The position numbers were made by a program, and so were the translations under genes. From positions 992,001 through 1,056,000 of the forward strand of contig NZ_JAHZTD010000002.1 in the NCBI RefSeq assembly GCF_019599275.1: a DNA stretch of 64,000 nt. Reading direction: 5' to 3'. The DNA is from Hymenobacter sp. HSC-4F20. GTDB taxonomy: Bacteria; Bacteroidota; Bacteroidia; Cytophagales; Hymenobacteraceae. A model generated the notes under the pieces. That model was not told where the DNA came from. It saw only the letters and a list, made by a program, of their open reading frames with translations, and searched no databases. Of this stretch, positions 18,242 through 26,501 are shown piece by piece; positions within the stretch are counted from its first letter, which is position 1; every line of letters begins with the position of its first letter.

Positions 18242-19185
18242 GGCCGGGGGTGGGCAGCTGACTGTCGAAACTGCCTCATCTCGGTGTCACTCCCTGACTC
18301 AATTCCAAAATAAGCCCAAGGGTAAGGCGGAAATCTATCCACTAGCTTATCCAGAACTGCATCACGTTCTTCCTTCTGCCCTACTACATGATAGAGGTAG
18401 GCCAGATTGTTATTGGCATAAATGGAAACCAGCGAATCATTAACTGGCAGCTTTGGCTGAGCCAGTATTTTTTGGATTACAGGTTCATGCTCATTGTACC
18501 AGCGTTTTGGCGCAGCCTTCTCTTCCTCGATGTCGCTGTACATTTCTATTAAGAACATCAGCCACAACGTGTACTGGATGTCTTGTTTTTCCACCGACCG
18601 GATATAAGCAACAAGTTCATCCTTATCACCTAACCATTTAGGTGATACTAGTTTAAACACATGATGGTAAGCCCAGAACTTAGTATCATCTAAGGCTATG
18701 CTCTGCTGAAAGGCTGCCAGGGCTTTATCAGGCTTGCTGAGGCCCATTTCCGCGCGCACCAATCGGGCACGGGCCTCGCAGCGGTAAGCCTCCTGCTGAA
18801 AGCTGCCACCAAGCTTCAGACGGGCAAGCTGCAGATAATGCAAGAAGCCCTCAACTTCTGATTTTGATAAGTCTTCCGCCCACTTTCCGGTCCGGGCCTG
18901 CCATGCTTGGTACAAATACCAGGCACCGGCTAGTAAGTGAGAGAACTCCGTATTGGCGGAACGTATGAACAATTGAATACTCTTGTTGTATCGGTCCGTT
19001 AAGCATATGCCATCTATCAAGCGAGACACCTCGTCGCTGGTCAAATGACGTGCAATGGCGTCTATCTGCTCCCATTGTTGCTTCTGAAGCAAGGACGCAA
19101 TAGAAAGCCGCGCATTCAGCCCGAAGGATAAGTCACGTTCGTTGCTCTTGTTAGAAGAGAACAGCGAAGACAAGAAAGAAAGCAT
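18238..19185 (-). CDS. Hypothetical helical-repeat (TPR-like) protein
   Basis: A 315-residue cytoplasmic protein made of paired helices. Stretches such as RARLVRAEMGLSKPDKALAA with FQQSIALDD, and NNLAYLYHVVGQKEERDAVL, have tetratricopeptide character. The central block LLAGAWYLYQAWQARTGKWA is reminiscent of DUF4034-type proteins, which I cannot confirm. Slightly lower GC than its neighbours (many AAA and TAT codons) may mark more recent acquisition. It is coupled to the folate cyclo-ligase gene by overlap. Confidence 0.65.
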   Translation of the reverse strand: MLSFLSSLFSSNKSNERDLSFGLNARLSIASLLQKQQWEQIDAIARHLTSDEVSRLIDGICLTDRYNKSIQLFIRSANTEFSHLLAGAWYLYQAWQARTGKWAEDLSKSEVEGFLHYLQLARLKLGGSFQQEAYRCEARARLVRAEMGLSKPDKALAAFQQSIALDDTKFWAYHHVFKLVSPKWLGDKDELVAYIRSVEKQDIQYTLWLMFLIEMYSDIEEEKAAPKRWYNEHEPVIQKILAQPKLPVNDSLVSIYANNNLAYLYHVVGQKEERDAVLDKLVDRFPPYPWAYFGIESGSDTEMRQFRQSAAHPRP

Positions 19186-19228
19186 AAACTGATAATAAGC
19201 TGTAAGTGGCTTCAGAAGACCAGGTTAT

Positions 19229-20821
19229 CTACTCCTCTTCCAGCACCGTGAACTCCAGGGCCAGCGGATCGAAGGCTTCCACCAGCTGCTGAATGAACTG
19301 AGGGTTGTTGATGAGGATGCTGAGCACGTTATCGGTGCGCTCCTGCAGGTGGCCGCCGGGCATGAGCTTGTCTTTGAGGGCTGTGAGCTGGCTATAGGCA
19401 GTTTCGTGCTTGGCTTCGGCCGCTTTGCTCAGGCGTTTTTCCAGGCCCTGCACAATGCCGGTTACCTTCTGCTGCTCAGCGGCAACGGTCTTCACCAGGG
19501 TAGGGTCGAGGCGCTGGGCCAGGTCGGAAACGGCCTGGAAGGCGGCGGCCAACTGCTGCTGCTGCTGCTGCAGGCTTACTTCTTCCTGGCCCAGGGTAGC
19601 GCCTACCTGCTTTTTCAGCTCCGGCAGCGGCCGGAAGATGTCCAGGGAAGTCAGGCCTAGCTTGCGCAGCTTGCCAGCGTTGGCCTTGCCCACGTACTGG
19701 GCCGAGTTGCGGGGTAGCAAAATCGGGAAGGGCACGCCGTTCTCCGCAAACACACCTTTCAGCTGAAACCAGTACGCCACTTCGGCCCCGCCGCCGATGT
19801 AGCAGAGGTTGGGCAGCAGAATTTCCTGGTACAGGGGCCGCAGCACCACGTTGGGGCTGAACTGCTCGGGGTGCTCCTGGGTCAGCTCCAGCAGCTCCTG
19901 CTGCGAGTGGCAGCGGCCCGTGTTGCGCACCGTAATCTGGGCGCAGTCCTGGGCGGCATCGTACTCCAGCCGCTCCCGCTTGCCGGCATCGGTGAGGAAG
20001 AACAGGTTGAGGGGGCGCGAATACACCTGGGGCTTGTAGCCGGCGGCTTCCAGCTGGGCGTTGGCCTCTTGCACCGCCCGGTTCGAGGCTTGCTCCCTGA
20101 TTTCTTTTTCCAGCACCGGCACCAGCGCCTGCTTGAGGGTAGGCGCGTCGGCATCCAGGCTCACCAAACCCAGCTCCCCGAACAGGTCGTGGGTGAGGCG
20201 GCGGGTAGCGGCGGCCAGCGAGTCGGCCTGCTCGTAGGCCTCGCGGAACAGGGCGGGCACGTCGGCGGGCAGCTGGTCGAGCAGGGCTTCCTTCATCCCG
20301 TCGAGCTTCAGGCGGCCCACTGGCCCCCCGGTTTCGGCGGCGTTCCACTCGTACTTCTTCCCGAACAGGTTGAAGTGGTTGATTTCGGCGAAGTCGTGGT
20401 CTTCGGTGGCCATCCAGTATAGGGGCACGAAATCGTACTGCGGGTACTTTTCCTTGAGCTGCCGACTCAGCTTCACCGCCGATACAATCTTGTAGATGAA
20501 GTACAGCGGCCCGGTGAGCAGGTTCAACTGGTGGCCGGTGGTGATGGTGAAGGTCGTTTCCTTTTCCAGCAGGGCCAGGTTGGCCTGTACGGCGGGGTGC
20601 ACCGTGGGCAGGGTAGCGTACTGCTCACGCAGGGCGGCTACCAGCCGCTGCCGGGCTTCGGGAGTATAGGCGGCGCGCTTTTCTTCTATCTGTTCGGCGA
20701 ATGCCTCCAGGGTAGGAAAGCGGTGATAAAAGGAAGTCAGGGCTTCGTGCCGGGCCAGATAATCGGTCAGCAGAGAGGAAAACGCGCCGGTATCGGCGTA
20801 GCGTAGAGTCGTGACGGACAT
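19229..20821 (-). CDS. bshC: Bacillithiol biosynthesis cysteine-adding enzyme BshC
   Basis: A 530-residue protein that adds cysteine to glucosaminyl-malate in the last step of bacillithiol synthesis. The family block TTGHQLNLLTGPLYFIYK lies near residues 95-112, followed by YWMATEDHDFAEINHF, which resembles the HxGH-type nucleotide site arrangement, and later RDSAQY-like LPRNSAQY and a C-terminal coiled coil. Length is normal. It is a single gene; BshA and BshB are not nearby, as is usual in Bacteroidota. Confidence 0.93.
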   Translation of the reverse strand: MSVTTLRYADTGAFSSLLTDYLARHEALTSFYHRFPTLEAFAEQIEEKRAAYTPEARQRLVAALREQYATLPTVHPAVQANLALLEKETTFTITTGHQLNLLTGPLYFIYKIVSAVKLSRQLKEKYPQYDFVPLYWMATEDHDFAEINHFNLFGKKYEWNAAETGGPVGRLKLDGMKEALLDQLPADVPALFREAYEQADSLAAATRRLTHDLFGELGLVSLDADAPTLKQALVPVLEKEIREQASNRAVQEANAQLEAAGYKPQVYSRPLNLFFLTDAGKRERLEYDAAQDCAQITVRNTGRCHSQQELLELTQEHPEQFSPNVVLRPLYQEILLPNLCYIGGGAEVAYWFQLKGVFAENGVPFPILLPRNSAQYVGKANAGKLRKLGLTSLDIFRPLPELKKQVGATLGQEEVSLQQQQQQLAAAFQAVSDLAQRLDPTLVKTVAAEQQKVTGIVQGLEKRLSKAAEAKHETAYSQLTALKDKLMPGGHLQERTDNVLSILINNPQFIQQLVEAFDPLALEFTVLEEE

Positions 20822-20926
20822 ACGGTGAGAGAAATATTCGGCTATAACCGGCCAGCGCCCACAAAGTAACTGGCAATTTCCCGGACGAGTTGTTGCCAGC
20901 GTTTTCGCCTACCCCCTCAACGCTGT

Positions 20927-21736
20927 TTAAACTGCCCAAAAGCGTATTTCCAGCGAGATTCGGGTAGCATCGGAATTTAAATTCAAGGCTCCGCCGTGCA
21001 ACAAGTAGGGCGAAAACAACAGCACCTGCTCCGGACCAGGGTTAGGTCGTACTAGCTCCAAAGGTTCGGCACTGTCCTTCAGGGCCGGCACGCTGTAGCT
21101 GGTACCGTTGTAGGTAGCTCCGCCCGCCGTGCGCTCGGTGCGGTCTTCGGGCCACCAGTGGCTGCCCGGCACCAAGGTCAGCGACGAATCCGAGGTGCTG
21201 CCCGCTACGGGAAAGTAGATATTGAGGCCGTCGCGCAGGCGGTCCAGCCACACGTCGCGGTGCAGGGGGTTGTTGTCGGTGCGGCCGGGGCGGGCCAGGC
21301 GCAGGTGAAACGCCCGCTGCCCATTGTGGGGGTTGTGCACACGCACGGCGCGGCCACACAGCTCGCTCACACGTTGCTCCAGCCGGGCCACCGGCACCGG
21401 CAGTTGTTCCAGCGGGTACTCCTTGGTTTGGTTGACGATGGCCAGATGCAGCGCCTGGTCGTCGCCGACGACTTGGTGGTACTGTTCTACGGGCCAGGTA
21501 GCGGCTACCTCCGCGCCGGCCGCGCGCAGGGCTACCCTTACTTTCTCCGCTAACCCTTCGCGCAGCCTAGCGTTTTCCGCCGCACTCAGAAAGCTGGCTA
21601 CCGTGTAGCCCGCGGCGCTCCAGGGCTGCCCGGCCGTCAGGTCCTGGTCGGAAGCCAGCAGTACCCGCGCTTCCGCCGGCTGGCTCTCGCCTTCAATGTG
21701 GTACTCGACCGGCTGGTGCTGAATGCGGGCTTTCAT
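20927..21736 (-). CDS. Fe(II)/2-oxoglutarate-dependent dioxygenase-like protein
   Basis: A 269-residue protein with the double-stranded beta-helix pattern of the phytanoyl-CoA dioxygenase type. The iron facial triad is likely in NPLHRDVWL (His-x-Asp) with a distal His in LLHGGALN, and Arg in RISLEIRFW may bind the co-substrate. LVPGSHWW is typical of this group. I chose ATG 21736 (MKARIQHQPVEY); the frame runs back to 21859, but those 41 residues lie across a palindromic repeat. Substrate unknown. It stands alone downstream of rimO's terminator region. Confidence 0.75.
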   Translation of the reverse strand: MKARIQHQPVEYHIEGESQPAEARVLLASDQDLTAGQPWSAAGYTVASFLSAAENARLREGLAEKVRVALRAAGAEVAATWPVEQYHQVVGDDQALHLAIVNQTKEYPLEQLPVPVARLEQRVSELCGRAVRVHNPHNGQRAFHLRLARPGRTDNNPLHRDVWLDRLRDGLNIYFPVAGSTSDSSLTLVPGSHWWPEDRTERTAGGATYNGTSYSVPALKDSAEPLELVRPNPGPEQVLLFSPYLLHGGALNLNSDATRISLEIRFWAV

Positions 21737-21853
21737 GGACAGGGAATTACGTGCTGCAAAATACGATAGATCAGCCAGCGGGGTGGAAAAGACTGTTTTC
21801 GGGTAGTAGATCAATAAGCCACACAGTGTTTCCAATACAATAGTGTAGCTCCC

Positions 21854-21946
21854 TGTCATCCTGAGCGCAGCGAAGGACCTCTCGCGCTTCGTTAGAATAG
21901 TAATACAACGAAGCGCGAGAGGTCCTTCGCTGCGCTCAGGATGACA
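21854..21946. repeat. Perfect 40-bp inverted repeat of the GTCAT family
   Basis: Left arm 21854-21893 starts TGTCATCCTGAGCGCAGCGA and ends CGCGCTTCGTT; the right arm 21907-21946 is its exact reverse complement, separated by 13 bases. It lies between the dioxygenase gene and rimO. Perfect arms suggest recent formation or active correction. Confidence 0.92.
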
Positions 21947-21962
21947 CGTTTTTATTGATCAT

Positions 21963-21997
21963 AAAAAACCCTACCCCGGCATACCAGGGTAGGGTTT
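21963..21997 (-). terminator. Terminator of rimO
   Basis: Arms AAACCCTACCC and GGGTAGGGTTT around a ten-base loop, followed on the minus strand by a run of T. It is 25 bases past the rimO stop. Confidence 0.85.
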
Positions 21998-22021
21998 CGA
22001 AAACGCACTTGTTCTGAAGCG

Positions 22022-23335
22022 TTAAATCAGCTTGCCGTAGAGGTCGAAGTCGGAGGCCTCGGTTACTTGCACCTGGGCGAAATCGCCGAGGCGCACGTAG
22101 GTGTCTTTGGTGGCGGGCACCAGCACTTCGTTGTCCACCTCGGGCGAGTCGTACTGGGTGCGCCCCACGAAGTAGCCGCTTTCCTTGCGGTCGAAGAGCA
22201 CTGTGTAGGTCTGGCCCACGCGCTCCTCGTTCAGCTCCATCGAAATACCCTGCTGCAGCTCCATGATCTGGTCGGCGCGGTCCTGCTTTACTTCGGCGGG
22301 CACGTTGTCTTCCAGGGTGTAGGAATGGGTGTTGTCCTCGTGCGAATAGGTGAAGATACCCAGGCGGTCGAAGCGAGTGTCCTCCACGAAGCGGTACAGC
22401 TCCTCGAAGTCCTGCTGGGTTTCGCCGGGGTGGCCAGCAATCAGCGTCGTGCGCAGGGCAATATTGGGTACCCGCTGGCGGATGGTATCTACCAGCTCCA
22501 CCGTGCGACGCTTACTAATGCCACGGCGCATGGTTTTCAGCATGTTATCCGAAATATGCTGCAGGGGCATATCCAGGTACTTGCAGATGTTTTCCCGCTC
22601 GTTCATGACGTCCAGGGCATCCATGGGGAACTGCGAGGGGTAGGCGTACTGCAAACGAATCCAGTCGATGCCGTTCACGTCGGAGAGGTGGCGCATCAGG
22701 TCAGCCAGCTTCCGCTCGCCGTAGTGCTGTAGGCCGTAGTAGGTCAGGTCCTGGGCAATCAGAATCAGCTCCTTGGTGCCCATGGAGGCCAGGCGCTTAG
22801 CTTCCTTCACGAGGTCTTCGATGGGGCGGTCCTGGTGTTTGCCGCGCATAAGCGGAATGGCGCAGAATGAGCAGGGGCGGTTGCAGCCCTCGGCAATTTT
22901 GAAGTAGGCGTAGTGGGCGGGGGTAGTCAGCAGCCGCTCGCCCACCAACTCGTGCTTGTAGTCGGCCTCCAGTTTTTTCATCAGCTGGGGCAGCTCTAGG
23001 GTGCCAAAGTAGGCATCCACCTGCGGAATTTCCTGCTCCAGGTCGTCCTTGTAGCGCTGGGAAAGGCAGCCCGTCACGTACAGCTTTTCCAGGCGGCCGG
23101 CTTCCTTCTCGTCGGCATAGCGCAGGATGGTGTCGATGCTTTCCTGCTTGGCGTTGTCAATAAAGCCGCAGGTGTTGATGATGACGATGTTGGCGTCGCT
23201 CGTGTCGGCTTCGTGGGTTACCTGGAAGTCGTTGGCGCGGAGCTGGCCCATCATCACCTCCGAATCGACGAGGTTTTTGGAGCAGCCCAGGGTAATGACG
23301 TTGACTTTATTGGCCTGTTGGCTTCTGACTTTCAT
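22022..23335 (-). CDS. rimO: Ribosomal protein S12 methylthiotransferase RimO
   Basis: A 437-residue radical SAM methylthiotransferase that modifies an Asp of ribosomal protein S12. The N-terminal UPF0004 domain carries cluster ligands C18, C56 and C90, and the radical SAM motif CNRPCSFC places C151, C155 and C158. A C-terminal TRAM domain follows (residues about 370-437). The start GCSKNLVDSE and the block IPLMRGKHQDRP distinguish RimO from MiaB. A single gene with its own terminator; a candidate -7 box lies about 85 bases upstream. Confidence 0.95.
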   Translation of the reverse strand: MKVRSQQANKVNVITLGCSKNLVDSEVMMGQLRANDFQVTHEADTSDANIVIINTCGFIDNAKQESIDTILRYADEKEAGRLEKLYVTGCLSQRYKDDLEQEIPQVDAYFGTLELPQLMKKLEADYKHELVGERLLTTPAHYAYFKIAEGCNRPCSFCAIPLMRGKHQDRPIEDLVKEAKRLASMGTKELILIAQDLTYYGLQHYGERKLADLMRHLSDVNGIDWIRLQYAYPSQFPMDALDVMNERENICKYLDMPLQHISDNMLKTMRRGISKRRTVELVDTIRQRVPNIALRTTLIAGHPGETQQDFEELYRFVEDTRFDRLGIFTYSHEDNTHSYTLEDNVPAEVKQDRADQIMELQQGISMELNEERVGQTYTVLFDRKESGYFVGRTQYDSPEVDNEVLVPATKDTYVRLGDFAQVQVTEASDFDLYGKLI

Positions 23336-23418
23336 GCTGGGGTAGTAAGCGGGCGGCCGGGCAATTTCTTAGCAGTGAGAAAGTTGTCCGCTTGCGGCCC
23401 GCGGCGAATTGAGGACCG

Positions 23419-23426
23419 CAAAGGTA
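23419..23426 (-). promoter_or_regulatory. Candidate -7 box of rimO
   Basis: TACCTTTG on the minus strand matches TAnnTTTG, 84 bases before the rimO ATG. No -33 box is seen. Confidence 0.35.
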
Positions 23427-23511
23427 CGAACTCGGCAACGCCTTTTCCTACTCCGAATGTTCCATTTCCCGGATGTCTCCGCTTCCTACCTCACCTGCCT
23501 GGCTTAACCCG

Positions 23512-24678
23512 CTACAAGCCCCTACCCCCCGTCAGCAACTCATACACCGGCGGCGCAACCCGGCGCAGCAAAGCCCCTACCCCCACCGAAAAGGCAAACG
23601 TCGCTAAGGGCAAGAGTACGAATACCAACAGATGCTGCCCCGGCCAGAAGTACAGCGCCGCTTCCGTGGCGTAACTCAGCAGGGGCACGTGCAGCACATA
23701 AATGATGAAGGAAAAGCTGGCAATCCAGGTAAACCACCGTTGTCGCATAGCCACCCGCACCAGCCCATCGGCCCCGTACCACATCACCAGCATCCCCAGC
23801 AGCTCGGAGGCCCGGTGCAGCAACGACATCACGCTGAACGAAGGCCGCTCAAGGTGAAAGGCCAGCCAGGTTTTTACGGTCACAATCACCAGCCAGACCA
23901 CTGCAAAAAGCCACCAGTTAAACCACCGGGGGGGCACCTGCACTTCTATATCGCGCCGGCGCAGCCACACTCCCAGCCCGAAAAAGCACAGGCCGGTTCC
24001 TTCTATCATGGGCAGCCCTAGGCCTAGCACCCACATGGCCCCGGTTACAGCAAAGTACACCAGCGGGGCCCGATCTACAGCCGCCCGCAGCCAGGGGTAG
24101 CCCAGGTTGTAAAAGAACAGGCTGCGGATAAACCACAATTGGAACGGTAGCGGAATCAGGAGCCACGCGGTCAGCAGCTGCCCCGGCGTATACTGGCTCA
24201 CCAGCGAAACATCAGTGCCAAACGGGCTGAGTGCCGCACCTAAGACCAATTGCCGAGTGGCTGGAAACTGCTCCAGAGCCCAGGTAAATGCCAGTCCTAG
24301 TGCGCTCCACACAATGTACGGCACCAGCAAGGAACGCACCCGGCGCTTTACCCGCACGCCGTGGGGCTCCCTACCCTCGTGGTGGGCGAACAGGTAGCCG
24401 GATATGGCAAACAGGATGGGAATCCGGAACCGTAGCAACCCATTCGCCAGGAAATACTGCAGCCAGGTACCGCCAGCCAGCGGCTCATCTACTGGCGTCC
24501 AGGGTTGGAGGTAACGCGGGTGCAGGTTATAGGCGTGCACATACACCAGCAGCAACATGGCTATCAGCGACCAAAACCGGAGCTTCTGGCTCAGGAAAGC
24601 ATCCAAACGCGCGGCTGGTGCTGGTTGGGCTGAGGTATCGGCCGCGGAGGCAGGTAGTGAAGCTAGCATGGGCAGCAC
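23512..24678 (-). CDS. Acyltransferase 3 family membrane protein
   Basis: A 388-residue integral membrane protein with about ten helices. The N-terminal FWSLIAMLLLVYVHAYNLHP and FRIPILFAISGYLFAHHEGR carry the conserved His and Arg regions of the acyltransferase-3 (OafA/YrhL) family, which O-acylates sugars of cell envelope polymers or small molecules. The C-terminal part FSFIIYVLHVPLLSY is also typical. The acceptor cannot be inferred; no glycan cluster is nearby. ATG 24678 is used although the first 25 residues are poorly conserved in type. Confidence 0.85.
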   Translation of the reverse strand: MLPMLASLPASAADTSAQPAPAARLDAFLSQKLRFWSLIAMLLLVYVHAYNLHPRYLQPWTPVDEPLAGGTWLQYFLANGLLRFRIPILFAISGYLFAHHEGREPHGVRVKRRVRSLLVPYIVWSALGLAFTWALEQFPATRQLVLGAALSPFGTDVSLVSQYTPGQLLTAWLLIPLPFQLWFIRSLFFYNLGYPWLRAAVDRAPLVYFAVTGAMWVLGLGLPMIEGTGLCFFGLGVWLRRRDIEVQVPPRWFNWWLFAVVWLVIVTVKTWLAFHLERPSFSVMSLLHRASELLGMLVMWYGADGLVRVAMRQRWFTWIASFSFIIYVLHVPLLSYATEAALYFWPGQHLLVFVLLPLATFAFSVGVGALLRRVAPPVYELLTGGRGL

Positions 24679-24733
24679 AGATAAGAAAAAAGATGCTGAA
24701 TACTGCCGATGCCCTCATGCTCTGTAAAGTCGC

Positions 24734-24781
24734 AAAAAGCCCGGCCCGCCGAAACTACACTATTTCGACAAGCCGGGCTTG
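24734..24781 (-). terminator. Terminator of ftsY
   Basis: Arms AAGCCCGGC and GCCGGGCTT enclose an inner CGAAA/TTTCG pairing and are followed on the minus strand by TTTTT. It lies about 22 bases beyond the ftsY stop. Confidence 0.85.
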
Positions 24782-24802
24782 CAATATTATTAGAACTACT
24801 TG

Positions 24803-25780
24803 TTATTTCTTAAACAAAGAGTTCACAAATGTATGTCGATCGAAGAGCTGTAGGTCGGTCATTTTCTCGCCTACTCCAATGTACCGAACCGGCACCTGGA
24901 GCTGGTCGCTGATACCGATAACTACGCCCCCCTTCGCGGTGCCGTCGAGCTTGGTAATGGCCAGGGCTGATACTTCCGTGGCCTTCGTGAACTCTTTGGC
25001 CTGCAAGAATGCATTCTGGCCAGTGCTACCATCCAGTACGAGCAGAACCTCGTGGGGGGCATCCGGAATAACCTTCTGCATCACGCGCTTGATTTTGCTA
25101 AGCTCGTTCATCAGGTTCACCTTGTTGTGCAGGCGGCCCGCCGTGTCAATAATCACCACATCCGCCTGCATTTCCACCCCTTTCTTTACTGCGTCGTAGG
25201 CCACGGAGGCGGGGTCGGTGTTCATGCCGTGCGAAATCACCGGCACGCCTACCCGCTCCCCCCAGATGATGAGTTGGTCTACGGCCGCCGCCCGGAAGGT
25301 ATCGGCCGCGCCCAGCACTACCTTCTTGCCGGCCGAGTGAAAGCGGTGGGCCAGCTTACCAATAGTTGTGGTTTTGCCTACCCCGTTCACCCCTACTACC
25401 ATAATCACAAAGGGCTGACCGGTATTGTCGGGGCGGTCGAGGATGGCGCGGGAGCCGGTAGCGCCACTGTTGCGGTCCAGCAGGTCAGCAATTTCTTCCC
25501 GAAGAATACGGTCCAGCTCCGAGGTGCTCACGTATTTGTCACGGGCCACCCGCTTCTCGATGCGGTCAATCACCTTGACGGTGGTGTCAATCCCTACATC
25601 AGCGTGCACCAGCAGCGTTTCTAAGTCGTCGAGCACGGCCTCGTCCACGGTGCTTTTACCCACCACGGCCTTGCTGAGCTGGTCAAAGAAGCTGGTTTTA
25701 GTTTTTTGCAGGCCTTGGTCAAGTGCCTGCTGCTGCTCCTTGCTTTCCTTATCCTTCTTGAAAAAATCGAAAAGTCCCAT
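24803..25780 (-). CDS. ftsY: Signal recognition particle receptor FtsY
   Basis: A 325-residue SRP GTPase that docks ribosome-SRP complexes at the membrane. The NG domain is complete: four-helix N domain (about 35-105), P-loop GVNGVGKTT (130-138), [17 protein letters not shown], and [10 protein letters not shown]. The acidic A domain of enterobacterial FtsY is absent, leaving only a short charged start ([13 protein letters not shown]), as usual in this phylum. It lies downstream of the rpmG and DUF4295 genes, with a terminator-like hairpin and a palindromic repeat in between. Confidence 0.96.
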   Translation of the reverse strand: MGLFDFFKKDKESKEQQQALDQGLQKTKTSFFDQLSKAVVGKSTVDEAVLDDLETLLVHADVGIDTTVKVIDRIEKRVARDKYVSTSELDRILREEIADLLDRNSGATGSRAILDRPDNTGQPFVIMVVGVNGVGKTTTIGKLAHRFHSAGKKVVLGAADTFRAAAVDQLIIWGERVGVPVISHGMNTDPASVAYDAVKKGVEMQADVVIIDTAGRLHNKVNLMNELSKIKRVMQKVIPDAPHEVLLVLDGSTGQNAFLQAKEFTKATEVSALAITKLDGTAKGGVVIGISDQLQVPVRYIGVGEKMTDLQLFDRHTFVNSLFKK

Positions 25781-25791
25781 GGGGTCAGGAT

Positions 25792-25890
25792 GTAGCGCGA
25801 AGCTCCAGCTTCGCGCATCGTTGCTGAGGTTGAGCTACTTGGCTGATGCAAAGTTGCTCAACAGGGCACGAAGCTGGAGCTGCGTGCTAT
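25792..25890. repeat. Palindromic repeat, TAGCGCGAAGCT family
   Basis: Left arm TAGCGCGAAGCTCCAGCTTC is itself a hairpin (GCGCGAAGCT, loop CC, AGCTTCGCGC). The right arm, read as reverse complement, is TAGCACGCAGCTCCAGCTTC. About 50 bases separate them. It lies between ftsY and the DUF4295 gene. Confidence 0.8.
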
Positions 25891-25895
25891 AACGC

Positions 25896-25922
25896 AAAAA
25901 AGTCCCACGGTGGCGGGACTTC
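25896..25922 (-). terminator. Terminator after the L33-DUF4295 genes
   Basis: Short stem AAGTCCC and GGGACTT with a run of T following on the minus strand, 36 bases past the DUF4295 stop. It would separate this pair from ftsY at least in part. Confidence 0.75.
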
Positions 25923-25957
25923 TTCACTTGTATTCAGGATGCCACAAAGGCCAGGAA

Positions 25958-26119
25958 TTACTTAACGCCGGTGGCGATATAGTCCTGCACTTTGTCAACG
26001 GGCACCATTTCCTCCTTGAAGGTGTAAGCGCCGGTTTTTTCCGATTTCACCGCGCGAATGACTTTAGCCCAGTCCTTGCCGGTGGCGGTTTTCAGGGTTG
26101 CTACTACTTTCTTAGCCAT
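25958..26119 (-). CDS. DUF4295 family protein (53 residues)
   Basis: A very small basic protein starting MAKKVVATLKTATGKDWAK and ending DYIATGVK. This is the DUF4295 family, found in Bacteroidota directly after the L33 gene and thought from context to be ribosome-associated, though its role is not established. It starts eight bases after the rpmG stop on the same strand, so the two are cotranscribed. Many Lys and Thr residues fit an RNA-binding role. Confidence 0.92.
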   Translation of the reverse strand: MAKKVVATLKTATGKDWAKVIRAVKSEKTGAYTFKEEMVPVDKVQDYIATGVK

Positions 26120-26127
26120 TGCTCAGG

Positions 26128-26310
26128 TTACTTGATTTCCTTGTGAACGGTCATCTTCTTGAGCACGGGGTTGAACTTCTTCAGCTCGATGCGCTCAGGA
26201 GTGTTCTTACGGTTCTTGGTGGTGATGTAGCGCGAGGTGCCCGGCTGCCCCGAGTTCTTATGCTCAGTGCATTCAAGGATTACCTGCACCCGGTTGCCTT
26301 TTTTAGCCAT
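26128..26310 (-). CDS. rpmG: 50S ribosomal protein L33
   Basis: A 60-residue protein with the L33 pattern: [38 protein letters not shown] and [12 protein letters not shown]. Only one cysteine is present, so this is the zinc-free form. It is transcribed with the DUF4295 gene from a well-formed promoter 29 bases upstream. In many Bacteroidota the L28 gene lies just upstream; here it is separated by the aminopeptidase gene. Confidence 0.97.
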   Translation of the reverse strand: MAKKGNRVQVILECTEHKNSGQPGTSRYITTKNRKNTPERIELKKFNPVLKKMTVHKEIK

Positions 26311-26338
26311 CTCGACGGGGTTTTGGGATTAAGGACTG

Positions 26339-26369
26339 CAAAGGTACGAGGGTTTTCGATAATGTCAAA
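26339..26369 (-). promoter_or_regulatory. Promoter of rpmG-DUF4295
   Basis: On the minus strand TTTG (26366-26369), a 19-base spacer, and TACCTTTG (26339-26346) match the Bacteroidota sigma-ABfr consensus TTTG-N19-TAnnTTTG exactly. The start codon is 29 bases further on. This is the best-formed promoter in the window. Confidence 0.75.
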
Positions 26370-26393
26370 TAGAATATGGCTAATTAGTTCGCT

Positions 26394-26493
26394 GATAGTT
26401 GGTTGTTGGGTACTGATTGCGGATGATTGGTTATGAGGGCTGGTAGTGGTGAATGGCCACCCACGGAAGCCGCTTCACCGGTTACCAACTATC
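26394..26493. repeat. Inverted repeat next to the aminopeptidase gene
   Basis: Arms GATAGTTGGT and ACCAACTATC are separated by about 80 bases. The interior is rich in GGTTGT and GGTGA words, like the thiC-thiD and GTGA-type repeats. It fills most of the gap between rpmG and the 3' end of the aminopeptidase gene. Confidence 0.55.
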
Positions 26494-26501
26494 CCGCTTC
26501 C

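Noticed and set aside
20927..21859. Longer form of the dioxygenase gene starting at 21859
   Set aside because: The first 41 residues would be encoded by the edge of a palindromic repeat; ATG 21736 gives a normal protein.
21854..21946. Insertion sequence terminal repeats
   Set aside because: The arms lie only 13 bases apart and no transposase lies between or near them.
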